This document shows, piece by piece, positions 43,544-52,144 of a stretch of 64,000 nucleotides of DNA. Each line of letters starts with the position of its first letter. Position 1 is the stretch's first letter. A program made the translations under genes and the position numbers. The stretch comes from JACDHQ01 sp036401195 (GTDB lineage: Bacteria > Gemmatimonadota > Gemmatimonadetes > Gemmatimonadales > Gemmatimonadaceae): the NCBI GenBank assembly GCA_036401195.1, contig DASWVQ010000013.1, positions 54,277 to 118,276 on the forward strand. Direction: 5' to 3'. Below the pieces are notes generated by a model that saw only the letters and a program-made list of their open reading frames with translations, did no database searches and was not told where the DNA came from.

Positions 43544-44790
43544 CCTCCGCGCTGCACCGGCGGTCGCGGCGGCTCGCGCGGTCCGTTGCGCTCCTCCTCC
43601 TGGCCGCTGTGCCCCTCCGGGCGCAGCGGCCGGCGAGCGTCCCGGCCTACGTGCCCTCGCGCGACACCTGGGAACGGCGGCGCGCCGAGGCGGTGGGGAT
43701 GGACTCGGCGCGGCTCGCCGAGGCGATCCGCTTCCACCTGGCGAACGAGTCGAAGGCGCCGCGCGACCTCCTCCTCGCGCACGCGCAGTCCGCCGAGGGG
43801 CGCGAGCCCTTCGATGACCCCGTGGGCCCGTACAAGGATCGCGGCGACCCGTCCGGGATCGTCCTCCGCCATGGGTACCTGGTGGCGGAATGGGGCGACC
43901 CGGACCGCGTCGACATGACGTTCAGCGTGACGAAGAGCTTCCTCTCGAGCGTGGTGGGTGTGGCCTTCGATCGCGGGATGATCCGGTCGCTCGGCGATCC
44001 GGTGCGCGAGGCGATGTCGCCGGTCGTGCCCTGGCGGGCGACGGTGCGCGAGCGCGGGGAGGCGGTGGGGCAGGCGGAGGTGCTCACGCTTTTCGAGGGT
44101 CCGCACAACGCGCGCATCACCTGGGAGCACCTGCTCCGGCAGACGAGCGACTGGGAGGGCACGCTGTGGGGAAAGCCCGACTGGGCCGATCGCCCGGGAA
44201 GCGACGTCGCGGCGAACCGCACGCGCGCGCGCAACGCGCCGGGCAGCGTCTACAAGTACAACGACGTTCGAGTGAACCTGCTCGCGCTCGCGGCGCTCAA
44301 CGTGTGGCGGCGCCCGCTTCCCGAGGTGCTGCGCGAGACCATCATGGACCCCATCGGCGCCTCGGCGAGCTGGCGCTGGCTCGGCTACGACAATTCGTGG
44401 GTGGTGCTCGACGGCCGCGCGATCCAGTCGGTGAGCGGGGGCGGGCACTGGGGCGGGGGGCTGTGGATCAGCGCGCGCGACATGGCGCGCTTCGGCCAGC
44501 TCACCCTCCGCAGGGGGCGGTGGGGTGACCGGCAGCTCCTCTCGGAGCGGTGGGTCGCGATGGCGCTCACCCCGGGGCCCGCCAACCCCGGCTACGGCTT
44601 CATGAACTGGTTCCTCAACCAGGACGGGAAGCTCCTGCCGAGCGCGCCGCGGTCGGCGTTTGCGCACCTGGGCAACGGGACGAATGCGATCGTGGTGCTC
44701 CCGGAGCAGGATGTGGTGGTGGTGGTCCGCTGGATCGAGAACCGGGAGCTGGACGGATTCGTGCGGCGGGTGGTCGAATCGGTTAAATAA
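43540..44790 (+). CDS. Exported serine hydrolase (beta-lactamase fold)
   Basis: 416 residues with a signal peptide (1 to about 29, ending PLRAQ). The first catalytic motif is SVTK (Ser129, Lys132) in DMTFSVTKSFLSSVVGVAFD. A YND motif in SVYKYNDVRVNLLAL stands for the second, and GGGHWGGGLWISARDMARFG is the third, where HWG replaces HTG. The pattern matches class C-like esterases and D-aminopeptidases. It starts with GTG at 43540 overlapping the CBS gene. Its stop TAA overlaps an upstream ATG of the ClC gene, but that gene has its own promoter. Confidence 0.87.
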   Translation: MTSALHRRSRRLARSVALLLLAAVPLRAQRPASVPAYVPSRDTWERRRAEAVGMDSARLAEAIRFHLANESKAPRDLLLAHAQSAEGREPFDDPVGPYKDRGDPSGIVLRHGYLVAEWGDPDRVDMTFSVTKSFLSSVVGVAFDRGMIRSLGDPVREAMSPVVPWRATVRERGEAVGQAEVLTLFEGPHNARITWEHLLRQTSDWEGTLWGKPDWADRPGSDVAANRTRARNAPGSVYKYNDVRVNLLALAALNVWRRPLPEVLRETIMDPIGASASWRWLGYDNSWVVLDGRAIQSVSGGGHWGGGLWISARDMARFGQLTLRRGRWGDRQLLSERWVAMALTPGPANPGYGFMNWFLNQDGKLLPSAPRSAFAHLGNGTNAIVVLPEQDVVVVVRWIENRELDGFVRRVVESVK

Positions 44791-44801
44791 TGGGGACCCC
44801 A

Positions 44802-44807
44802 TATAAT
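44802..44807 (+). promoter_or_regulatory. -10 box (TATAAT) for leaderless ClC mRNA
   Basis: A perfect TATAAT, six bases, then the ATG at 44814. It lies inside the short extension between an upstream in-frame ATG (44790) and the preferred start. Confidence 0.6.
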
Positions 44808-44813
44808 CCCCGA

Positions 44814-46592
44814 ATGACAGAACCGCTCTTCCTGGAAAGCGATCCCGACCCGGAGCGCCGCACGGTGGTCCTCAGCGCCTGGGCGATCGTGATCGCCGTG
44901 CTGGCGGCACTCGCCGGGCACTTCCTCACGCGCCTGATCGGGCTGATCACGAACATCGCCTTCTACGGGCGGATCGACGCCGGGTTCATGCCACCATGGG
45001 CGCATCAACTCGGCGTCTTCGTGATACTCGTGCCGGTCATCGGCGGGTTGATCGTGGGAGTGATGGCGCGGTGGGGATCGGCGGCGATCCGCGGGCACGG
45101 CATCCCCGAGGCGATGGAGCAGGTGCTCCTGAACGAGAGCCGGATCTCGCCCAAAGTCCTGGTCCTCAAGCCGCTCTCGGCGGCGATCTCGATCGGCACG
45201 GGTGGGCCCTTCGGCGCCGAGGGGCCGATCATCGCGACCGGCGGGGCGCTGGGATCGGTGCTGGGGCAGCTCCTCCACATCAGCGCCGACGAGCGGAAGG
45301 TGCTCCTCGCGGCCGGCGCGGCGGCGGGGATGGCGGCGATCTTCTCGGCGCCCGTTTCGGCGGTGCTCCTCGCCGTGGAACTGCTGCTCTTCGAGTATCG
45401 CCCGAGGTCGCTCATTCCCGTGTCGCTGGCGGCGGCGACGGCGACGGGGGTGCGCATCGCCTTCGAGGGGATGGGATCGGTGTTCCCGATGCCCCAGCTG
45501 GCGTCGCCCACGCAGCTGGCGCTCGTGTCGTACGTGCTGATCGGGGTGCTGGCGGGGATCGCGGGGGTGGTGATCACCCGGCTGCTGTTCGCCGTGGAGG
45601 ACGGGTTCGAGCACCTGCCGGTGCACTGGATGTGGTGGCCGGCGATCGGGGGGCTCGTGGTGGGGGTGGTGGGATACTTCGCGCCGCGCACGCTGGGCGT
45701 GGGCTACGAGAACATCACCGACATCCTCAACGGGAAGCTCGTGGGCACCGCGCTGGCGGTGCTGGTGGTGTTGAAGCTCGCCTCCTGGCTGATCGCGCTG
45801 GGAAGCGGCACCTCCGGTGGCACGCTCGCGCCGGTGATGACGATCGGCGGCGGGATCGGCGCCCTCGCGGGGGGTTGGCTCGCCGCCGCGGCGCCGGCGG
45901 CGGGGGTGGATCCGCGGATCGCGGGGCTGGTGGGGATGGCGGCGACGTTCGCCGGCGCGTCGCACGCGCTGCTGGCGTCGGTGGTGTTCGCCTTCGAGGT
46001 GACGCGGCAGCCGCTGGGGCTGCTCCCCCTCCTCGCCGGATGCAGCGCGGCCTACCTGGTCTCGATCCTCACGATGGAGCACTCCATCATGACGGAGAAG
46101 CTGGCCCGGCGCGGGACCCGCGTGCACCGCGACTACGGGGTGGACTGGCTCACGCAGGTGGGGGTGGAGGAGATCGCGACGCGCGAGGTGGTGACGCTGC
46201 ACCGTGCCCGGAGCGTGGCCGAGGTGCGGGAGTGGCTGGCGAGCGACGCCGGGCCTGCGGCGCACCAGGGGTTCCCGGTCGTGGACGACACGGGGGAGCT
46301 GGTGGGGGTGCTGACGCGACGCGACCTGCTGCGGCGAGAGGTGAACACCGCTTCGCCCATCGGTGACCTGTTGCAGCGGCCGCCGTACGTGGTGCCCGAC
46401 GACGCGTCGGCGCGGGATGCCGCCGACCTCATGGCGGCGACGCAGGTGGGCCGGCTGCCGGTGGTGAAGCGCGACGCGCCGCGGGAGATGATCGGCATCG
46501 TCACGCGCAGCGACCTGCTGGCCGCGCACGAGCGGCGGCTCGCGGCGGGACGGCGCGTGACCCCGCTGTTGGGGAGGAAGCGGCGCGGGTAA
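44814..46592 (+). CDS. ClC-family chloride channel/exchanger with CBS pair
   Basis: 592 residues. The ClC core (about 1-420) has GHGIPEAM (the usual GSGIP with His for Ser), the gating-Glu segment GTGGPFGAEGPI (Glu136), and GSGTSGGTLAPVMTIGG. The C-terminal CBS pair (from about 440) reads EIATREVVTLHRARSVAEV to VGVLTRRDLL and PPYVVPDDASARD to IGIVTRSDLLAAH. The protein conducts or exchanges chloride and may be gated by nucleotides. ATG at 44814 is chosen for TATAAT at exactly -12 to -7; ATG at 44790 adds eight residues. A Ca2+/H+ exchanger follows. Confidence 0.9.
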   Translation: MTEPLFLESDPDPERRTVVLSAWAIVIAVLAALAGHFLTRLIGLITNIAFYGRIDAGFMPPWAHQLGVFVILVPVIGGLIVGVMARWGSAAIRGHGIPEAMEQVLLNESRISPKVLVLKPLSAAISIGTGGPFGAEGPIIATGGALGSVLGQLLHISADERKVLLAAGAAAGMAAIFSAPVSAVLLAVELLLFEYRPRSLIPVSLAAATATGVRIAFEGMGSVFPMPQLASPTQLALVSYVLIGVLAGIAGVVITRLLFAVEDGFEHLPVHWMWWPAIGGLVVGVVGYFAPRTLGVGYENITDILNGKLVGTALAVLVVLKLASWLIALGSGTSGGTLAPVMTIGGGIGALAGGWLAAAAPAAGVDPRIAGLVGMAATFAGASHALLASVVFAFEVTRQPLGLLPLLAGCSAAYLVSILTMEHSIMTEKLARRGTRVHRDYGVDWLTQVGVEEIATREVVTLHRARSVAEVREWLASDAGPAAHQGFPVVDDTGELVGVLTRRDLLRREVNTASPIGDLLQRPPYVVPDDASARDAADLMAATQVGRLPVVKRDAPREMIGIVTRSDLLAAHERRLAAGRRVTPLLGRKRRG

Positions 46593-46595
46593 TAT
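46590..46595 (+). promoter_or_regulatory. -10 box (TAATAT) for leaderless exchanger mRNA
   Basis: TAATAT overlaps the ClC stop (TAA) and is followed by six bases and ATG at 46602, the same geometry as at 44802. Confidence 0.5.
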
Positions 46596-46601
46596 CCCGC
46601 C

Positions 46602-47699
46602 ATGCTTGCCACCCTGCGCCGTCACTGGCTCCTCGTCCTGCTCCTGTTCCTCCCCCTCGCCCTCGTGCTCGAGCACGTGGTGCATGCGGGGGCGATCATC
46701 ATCTTCCTCGCGTCGTCGTTCGCGATCATCCCGCTGGCGGCGGTGATGGGCCATGCGACGGAATCGCTCGCGGAGGAACTGGGGGAGGGGGTGGGGGGGC
46801 TGCTCAACGCCACCTTCGGGAACGCGGCGGAGCTCATCATTGCCATCGTCGCGCTGCGCGCGGGACTCTTCGACCTGGTGAAGGCGTCGATCACCGGCTC
46901 GATCATCGGGAACGTGCTGCTGGTGTTCGGCGCGAGCGCGCTCTGGGGCGGGTTGAAGTTCGAGCGGCAGATCTTCAACAAGACCGCCGCGTCGCTGAGC
47001 ACCACGCTGCTGGTGCTCAGCGCGATCGCCCTGATGATCCCGGCGATCTTCCACCTGATCGTCGGGAACTCGGCGGCGATCGCGGAGCACGCCCTGAGCC
47101 TGGAGATCGGCGTCGTGCTGATCGTGGTGTATGCGCTGAGCCTCCTCTTCTCGCTCAAGACGCACAAGCACCTGTACGTGGGGCAGGCGGAGGAACCCGG
47201 CGCGGACGACGCGGGAACGCATCCGCCCGCGCGGGGATCGATCTGGAAGCCGATGGGATTGCTGCTCGCGGCCACCGCCGGCGTTGCCCTGATGAGCGAG
47301 CAGCTCGTGGGGGCGGTGGAGGAAACGGCCCGCATCGTGGGGATGAACGAGGTGTTCGTGGGGGTGATCCTCGTGGCGCTCATCGGGAACGCGGCGGAGC
47401 ACTCGACGGCGATCCTCATGGCCGGGAAGAACAAGATGGACACGGCGATCACGATCGCCGTGGGATCGTCGATCCAGGTGGCGCTGTTCGTGGCCCCGGT
47501 GCTGATCTTCCTCAGCTACCTCATCGCGCCGCGCCCGATGGACCTGCGGTTCAGCACCCTCGAGGTGGTGGCGGTGGGCCTCTCGGTGTGGATCATGACG
47601 CTGATCGGGCAGGACGGGGAGTCGAACTGGATGGAGGGGGTGCTCCTCCTGGCCGTGTACGCGATCCTGGCGCTGGCTTTCTTCTGGCTGCCGGGGTGA
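46602..47699 (+). CDS. Calcium/proton exchanger (CaCA/Cax family)
   Basis: 365 residues with about 11 helices. The two alpha-repeat motifs are present: GLLNATFGNAAELIIAIVAL and, in the second half, VALIGNAAEHSTAILMAGKN, each with the GNAAE signature that binds cation. An acidic loop between halves (EEPGADDAGTHPPAR) resembles the Cax acidic motif. It exports Ca2+ in exchange for protons. It directly follows the ClC gene, suggesting linked ion and pH homeostasis, but it has its own leaderless box. Confidence 0.93.
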   Translation: MLATLRRHWLLVLLLFLPLALVLEHVVHAGAIIIFLASSFAIIPLAAVMGHATESLAEELGEGVGGLLNATFGNAAELIIAIVALRAGLFDLVKASITGSIIGNVLLVFGASALWGGLKFERQIFNKTAASLSTTLLVLSAIALMIPAIFHLIVGNSAAIAEHALSLEIGVVLIVVYALSLLFSLKTHKHLYVGQAEEPGADDAGTHPPARGSIWKPMGLLLAATAGVALMSEQLVGAVEETARIVGMNEVFVGVILVALIGNAAEHSTAILMAGKNKMDTAITIAVGSSIQVALFVAPVLIFLSYLIAPRPMDLRFSTLEVVAVGLSVWIMTLIGQDGESNWMEGVLLLAVYAILALAFFWLPG

Positions 47700-47810
47700 C
47701 CGGGCGGGGTGACGCGGCGCGGCGACGCGGCGGGGTGACGCAGCGCACCGGCTCCGCCCGCTGGCGCCGCTCTTGCCCCTGTGGGGGGCGACCCTGAACC
47801 GGAGCTCGCG

Positions 47811-48653
47811 ATGCGCTGGACCCCTGGTGGACGGAGCCGCAACCTGGAGGACCGCCGAGGCAGCGGTGGCGGGATGGGGATGCCGATGGGCATCGGTGGC
47901 ACGGTGGTGCTGCTGGTGCTCAGCCTGCTCTTCGGCCGCAACCTCTTCAACGACGTGGGGGTCCAGCCCGGCCAGACGGTGAGCACGTCGGGGGGGGCGC
48001 TCGCCGACTCGGCGGCGGAAGAGCCGCAGGTGCAGTTCGTGTCGTTCGTCCTCGACAATGCCCAGCAGACGTGGGCGCAGGTGCTGCCGAGCGAGGCCAA
48101 CGTGCCCTGGCACGACGCGAAGCTCGTGCTGTTCCGCCAGGCCGTGCAGTCGGGGTGCGGGGCGGCGCAATCGGCGATGGGCCCCTTCTACTGCCCCGCC
48201 GACCAGAAGGTGTACGTGGACCTCGGGTTCTACGATGAGCTGCGCAGCCGCTTCGGGGCGCCCGGTGACTTTGCCCAGGCGTACGTGCTGGCGCACGAGA
48301 TCGGGCATCACGTGCAGCACCTGATGGGGACGGACGAGCAGGTGCGGCGGGCGCAGCGGGCGAGCGGAGGCGCGGAGGCGAACCGGTACTCGGTGGCGCT
48401 CGAGCTCCAGGCGGACTGCTATGCCGGGATCTGGGCGCACCACACGAACCAGCAGCGGATCCTCGAGCAGGGGGACGTGGAGGAGGGGCTCGCGGCGGCG
48501 GCGGCGGTGGGGGACGACCGCATCCAGCAGCAGTCCACGGGATCGGTGAATCCCGAGTCGTTCACGCACGGCAGCTCCGCGCAGCGCGCGTCCTGGTTCC
48601 GGCGGGGGTACGAGTCGGGACAGATGCGGTCGTGCGACACGTTCGCGGGGTGA
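47811..48653 (+). CDS. Neutral zinc metallopeptidase (YpfJ/KPN_02809 family)
   Basis: 280 residues. The N-terminus (RWTPGGRSRNLEDRRG) matches the family start. One hydrophobic helix (about 28-42) anchors it. The zinc site is AHEIGHHVQ (His162, Glu163, His166), with a downstream ELQADCYAGIWAH bearing the third ligand region (Glu). Members are membrane-linked peptidases of unclear substrate. The ATG at 47811 has CGGAG eight bases upstream; a longer frame upstream lacks support. Confidence 0.88.
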   Translation: MRWTPGGRSRNLEDRRGSGGGMGMPMGIGGTVVLLVLSLLFGRNLFNDVGVQPGQTVSTSGGALADSAAEEPQVQFVSFVLDNAQQTWAQVLPSEANVPWHDAKLVLFRQAVQSGCGAAQSAMGPFYCPADQKVYVDLGFYDELRSRFGAPGDFAQAYVLAHEIGHHVQHLMGTDEQVRRAQRASGGAEANRYSVALELQADCYAGIWAHHTNQQRILEQGDVEEGLAAAAAVGDDRIQQQSTGSVNPESFTHGSSAQRASWFRRGYESGQMRSCDTFAG

Positions 48654-48766
48654 CGCGCGTCGGGGTGCGTCGCGACGGCCGGAGGGGGTAGGAAACAACA
48701 CGAAGGGCAGCAACATCACCCCGTCCGGCTGGCGACCTGCCCCTTCCATCGGAGGCGCCCGGCGGG

Positions 48767-48772
48767 TAGCGT
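48767..48772 (+). promoter_or_regulatory. -10 box (TAGCGT) for leaderless acylase mRNA
   Basis: TAGCGT, six bases, GTG at 48779. It follows the same spacing as the other leaderless candidates but is the weakest -10 of the six. Confidence 0.35.
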
Positions 48773-48778
48773 CACCGC

Positions 48779-51244
48779 GTGCGCGCCTCCCCGTTGCGAG
48801 CCTCGCTCGCGCTGCTCGTGTTCTGCGGCCTGCTGGCCCTCCTGTCCCGTCCCCTCGGCCCGGCGCCCGCGCTCGGGCCGCTGCTCGATCCTGCGCGCGG
48901 GGTATGGGCGACGGGACGGGGGGAGGGCGCCGCGCCGCGCGGTGAAGCGTCGATCCCGGGTCTCGCCGGACCGGTGCGCGTCGTCTACGACGACCGCGAC
49001 GTCCCGCACATCTTCGCCTCGCGGGTGGACGACGCGATCCGCGTGCTGGGCTACGTGGTGGCCCGCGACCGCCTCGTGCAGCTGCAGGTGCAGACGCTGG
49101 CGGCGAGCGGCCGGCTCACCGAGATCGCGGGCGCGCGCGCCCTGCCGCTGGACCAGGAGATGCGCGGGCTCGGGTTGCCGCGGAACGCGGAGCGGATCGC
49201 GCGCGAGACCGCGGCCGGGGGGATCGAGGACCGCTTCACGCGCGCCTATGCCGACGGGGTCAATGCATGGATCGCGTCGATCACCCCGGCGCGGATGCCC
49301 CTGGAGTTGCGGCTGCTGGGGATCGGTCCGGCGCGGTGGGAGCCGGTGAACACGGCCCACCTGATGAACCGCATGATGTGGACGCTGGCGAGCTACGCGC
49401 CGGAGCGGGATCGCGCGCCCGCGGCGTCCATGGTGGGCGCGGCGGCGGCGGCGTCGCTCTTTCCCGAGCACACCCCGATCCAGCAGCCCATCGAGCCGAA
49501 TGGCTCGCCGGAGCCGCGCTTCGCGGCGGCCCGCATCGTCCCGCCGGGGCGGCCCGATTCGGGGGCACGCGTGGTCGCGTCGATCCTGCGCGCGCTGGCG
49601 CCGGCCACGACGCGGCGGCTGGCGGCGGCGGACCCGGGGGACGACCGGCCCAGCGCGGCGAGCAACAACTGGGCGGTGGCGCCGGCGCGGAGCGCGACGG
49701 GGCACGCGCTGCTCGCGGGCGACCCGCACCTCGAGCTGACGCTGCCGTCGATCTGGTATGAGGTGCACCTGGTGGTCCCGGGGGAGCTCGACGTGTACGG
49801 CGTGACCATCCCCGGCGCGCCGGGGGTGCTGCTGGGGATGAACCGCGACGTCGCGTGGTCGAGCACCAACACCGGTGCCGACGTCATGGACTTCTACGCC
49901 GAGCGCGTGGACGACGTCGATCATCCCACCCGAACCCTGGTGGACGGCGCGTGGCACCCGGTGGAGCGGCGCGTCGAGCGCTATCGCGGACGGCGCGGCG
50001 AGGTGATCGCCACCGACACGGTGCTCTACAGCCACCGCGGTCCCATGCGTCGCGAGGGCGACCGGTGGCTCTCGATGCGCTGGACCGCGCTCGAGTCGGG
50101 TCCGGGATGGGGATCGGTGATCGAGGCGTACGACCTGCTCGCCCGGGCCACCAGCGCGCGCGGCGCGCTCGACGCGCTCGACCGGTTCGCGGCGCCGGCG
50201 CAGAACTTCGTCATCGCCGACCGGCAGGGGACGATCGCGGTGCGGTCCAACGGACGGTTCCCGGTGCGTCCGGGTGACGGGAGCGGGATGGTGATCCGTG
50301 ACGGGAGCACCAGCGCCTCGGACTGGACCGGCGACCTGCGCCCCGCGGAGTATCCCCAGGCCGTCGCGCCGGCCCAGGGGTACGTCGCCACGGCGAACCA
50401 GGATCCCTGGGACCCCGCCACGGCGCGCGGCTACCTGGGCGTGTCCATCGATCCCTGGCGCGCCATGCGGATCAACCGGTTGCTGCGCGCCGACTCGCAG
50501 GTGACGGTGGATGCGATGCGCCGGTGGCAGACCGACCCGGGGAGCGAGCGCGCCGAGCTGTTCGTGCCCGCCTTCCTCCGGGCGGCGTCGCGTTGCCTCG
50601 CGGCGCCCTGCGCCGGCGTCGACACGACGCGGCTGCGCGAGGGCGCGCGGCTGCTCGGCGAATGGGCGCGGCGCTACACCCGCGACGACCGGCGCGCGAT
50701 CCTCTTCGAGCTCGCGATGCGGCAGCTCACCGATGACACCTTCGAGGAGCTCGTGCCCGCGGGGAGCGAGCGTCGCGTGGTGACGCCGTCGAGCAGCATC
50801 CTCGCCACCCTGCTCCGCGACTCGACGAATGCGTGGTGGGACGATCGTCGCACCGCGCCGCGCGAGGATCGCGACGCCGTGCTCGCGCGCGCCCTCGGCG
50901 ACGCGGTGCGGCAGGCGAACGTGCGACACCTGCTGCAGATCCCCGCGCTGGGCGCGCTCGGGCTGTCCGTGCAGGGTGGCCCGTCCACCCTGAGCCCCCT
51001 CTCGGGAACCGGGACGCACGGCGCGAGCTGGCGGATGGTGGTGGAGCTGGGCCCTGAGCTGGAGGCCTGGGGGACGTATCCCGGGGGCCAGACCGGTGAT
51101 CCCACCGCGCCGGGGTACAGGGACCGGCTCCCCCTCTGGCTGGAGGGGCGCCTGGCGCCGCTCCAGCGCCCGCGGTCGGCCGCCGACGCAGGGCGGCTTC
51201 CGGGGGCCCGCACGGTGGACTTCGCCCCACGGGGGGCGCGGTGA
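48779..51244 (+). CDS. Penicillin acylase family (Ntn-hydrolase) protein
   Basis: 821 residues with an N-terminal hydrophobic segment (about 8-25). The Ntn nucleophile is Ser295 in SAASNNWAVAP, where the proenzyme cleaves itself into alpha and beta chains. The preceding linker (ADPGDDRPSA) is the expected spacer. The beta chain has GDPHLELTLPSIWYEVHL, GAPGVLLGMNRDVAWSSTN and later NQDPWDPATARGYLG (Asn of the oxyanion hole region). Relatives hydrolyse amides such as acyl-homoserine lactones or penicillins; the true substrate is unknown. Start GTG at 48779; the stop overlaps the following GTG (GTGA). Confidence 0.9.
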   Translation: MRASPLRASLALLVFCGLLALLSRPLGPAPALGPLLDPARGVWATGRGEGAAPRGEASIPGLAGPVRVVYDDRDVPHIFASRVDDAIRVLGYVVARDRLVQLQVQTLAASGRLTEIAGARALPLDQEMRGLGLPRNAERIARETAAGGIEDRFTRAYADGVNAWIASITPARMPLELRLLGIGPARWEPVNTAHLMNRMMWTLASYAPERDRAPAASMVGAAAAASLFPEHTPIQQPIEPNGSPEPRFAAARIVPPGRPDSGARVVASILRALAPATTRRLAAADPGDDRPSAASNNWAVAPARSATGHALLAGDPHLELTLPSIWYEVHLVVPGELDVYGVTIPGAPGVLLGMNRDVAWSSTNTGADVMDFYAERVDDVDHPTRTLVDGAWHPVERRVERYRGRRGEVIATDTVLYSHRGPMRREGDRWLSMRWTALESGPGWGSVIEAYDLLARATSARGALDALDRFAAPAQNFVIADRQGTIAVRSNGRFPVRPGDGSGMVIRDGSTSASDWTGDLRPAEYPQAVAPAQGYVATANQDPWDPATARGYLGVSIDPWRAMRINRLLRADSQVTVDAMRRWQTDPGSERAELFVPAFLRAASRCLAAPCAGVDTTRLREGARLLGEWARRYTRDDRRAILFELAMRQLTDDTFEELVPAGSERRVVTPSSSILATLLRDSTNAWWDDRRTAPREDRDAVLARALGDAVRQANVRHLLQIPALGALGLSVQGGPSTLSPLSGTGTHGASWRMVVELGPELEAWGTYPGGQTGDPTAPGYRDRLPLWLEGRLAPLQRPRSAADAGRLPGARTVDFAPRGAR

Positions 51245-51609
51245 GGCGGCTCGCGCGCCTGGCCGCGATCGCGGTGGCGGTCTCGATCGCCACGTGGGGG
51301 CTGGGGTGGTGGGCGGTGGCCGTGGTGAGCGTGCTCGCCGGCTACCTGCTCGCGCACGACCGCGTGGTCCCCTCACTCACCGGGCTGGGGGCGATGCTCG
51401 GATGGGGGATCGTCCTGCTGGTGGACGCCGCGGGGGGGCGGCTCGCGGCCGTGGCGACGGTGATGGGAGGGATCTTCAACCGCGGCCCCGCGCCGCTGCT
51501 CGTGCTCACCCTGCTCATCCCCCTCCTGCTGGGACTCACCGGGGCGGAGCTGGGGCGATGGCTGCGGGCGCACATCGGCGGGCCGGCCGCCGCGGAGGCC
51601 GGGGGATGA
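51241..51609 (+). CDS. Small integral membrane protein
   Basis: 122 residues with about three to four hydrophobic helices (about 5-22, 25-40, 48-65 and 85-102). No recognised domain. The GTG start overlaps the acylase stop (GTGA), and its own stop overlaps the PilZ gene start (ATGA), so the three genes form a tightly coupled operon. It may anchor or export a partner of the acylase. Unknown function. Confidence 0.75.
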   Translation: MRRLARLAAIAVAVSIATWGLGWWAVAVVSVLAGYLLAHDRVVPSLTGLGAMLGWGIVLLVDAAGGRLAAVATVMGGIFNRGPAPLLVLTLLIPLLLGLTGAELGRWLRAHIGGPAAAEAGG

Positions 51610-51947
51610 GCGACCCGTACCAGCGGCTCGCCTTCCGGGTCGAATATCCCCCACTCGCCCGGCCCGAGCTGGTGACCGACGGGGGGGCCGTACCGGTGAT
51701 GGACTTTTCCGAAACCGGCCTCCGCTTCCTCGCCCTTCCCGGCCAGCTGCCCGAGCGCGGGGCGATCATCATCGGGAAGATCCAGTTCCACAACGGCGGC
51801 GAGGTGGCCGTGGAAGGGCTGGTCACGCGCGTGCAGGACGGCACGGTGGCGCTCCGGCTCGAGGAGCCCGGGATCCCCTTCGGGGTCATCCTCTCCGAGC
51901 AGCAGTTCCTGCGGCGGCAGTTCCCGATGAAGGGGCAGCTGGACTGA
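51606..51947 (+). CDS. PilZ-domain protein
   Basis: 113 residues, essentially one PilZ domain. The c-di-GMP-binding motifs are intact: RLAFR (R7xxxR11) and DFSETG (D33xSxxG38), followed by LRFLALPGQLPERGAIIIGK and GLVTRVQDGTVALRLEEPG. It should bind cyclic di-GMP and act as a small effector. It ends a three-gene coupled operon after a penicillin-acylase-type enzyme and a membrane protein, an unusual context for a PilZ protein. ATG at 51606. Confidence 0.85.
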   Translation: MSDPYQRLAFRVEYPPLARPELVTDGGAVPVMDFSETGLRFLALPGQLPERGAIIIGKIQFHNGGEVAVEGLVTRVQDGTVALRLEEPGIPFGVILSEQQFLRRQFPMKGQLD

Positions 51948-51975
51948 CGCGTGACACCGGCTTGGCGAGCCATGG

Positions 51976-52079
51976 CCACTGCCGGAACTGACAAGGTCAC
52001 GAAGGGGCGAAGGTCGCGAAGGCTCTCATGGCCTTGGCGACCTTCGCCCCTTCGCGACCTTGTCGGTTCCGGCGGTGCC
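51976..52079. repeat. Intergenic long hairpin (GAAGGTCGCGAAGG family), copy 1
   Basis: Arms 51976-52023 and 52031-52079 are about 90 percent complementary over 48 bases, separated by a seven-base loop; the core reads GAAGGGGCGAAGGTCGCG. It lies between the PilZ gene and a convergent L,D-transpeptidase, where it can act as a bidirectional terminator. A related arm occurs at 60309-60450. Confidence 0.8.
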
Positions 52080-52144
52080 CTCCGGTGCTGTGACGAGACC
52101 CGGTTGGCCGCGCTCCGCCGCGCCCCGTGGGCGCGGACCGCGAG

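Noticed and set aside
44592..48749. 1300-codon minus-strand frame opposite ClC, Cax and peptidase genes
   Set aside because: Same reason: it mirrors three well-recognised plus-strand genes and shows His/Arg-rich nonsense composition.
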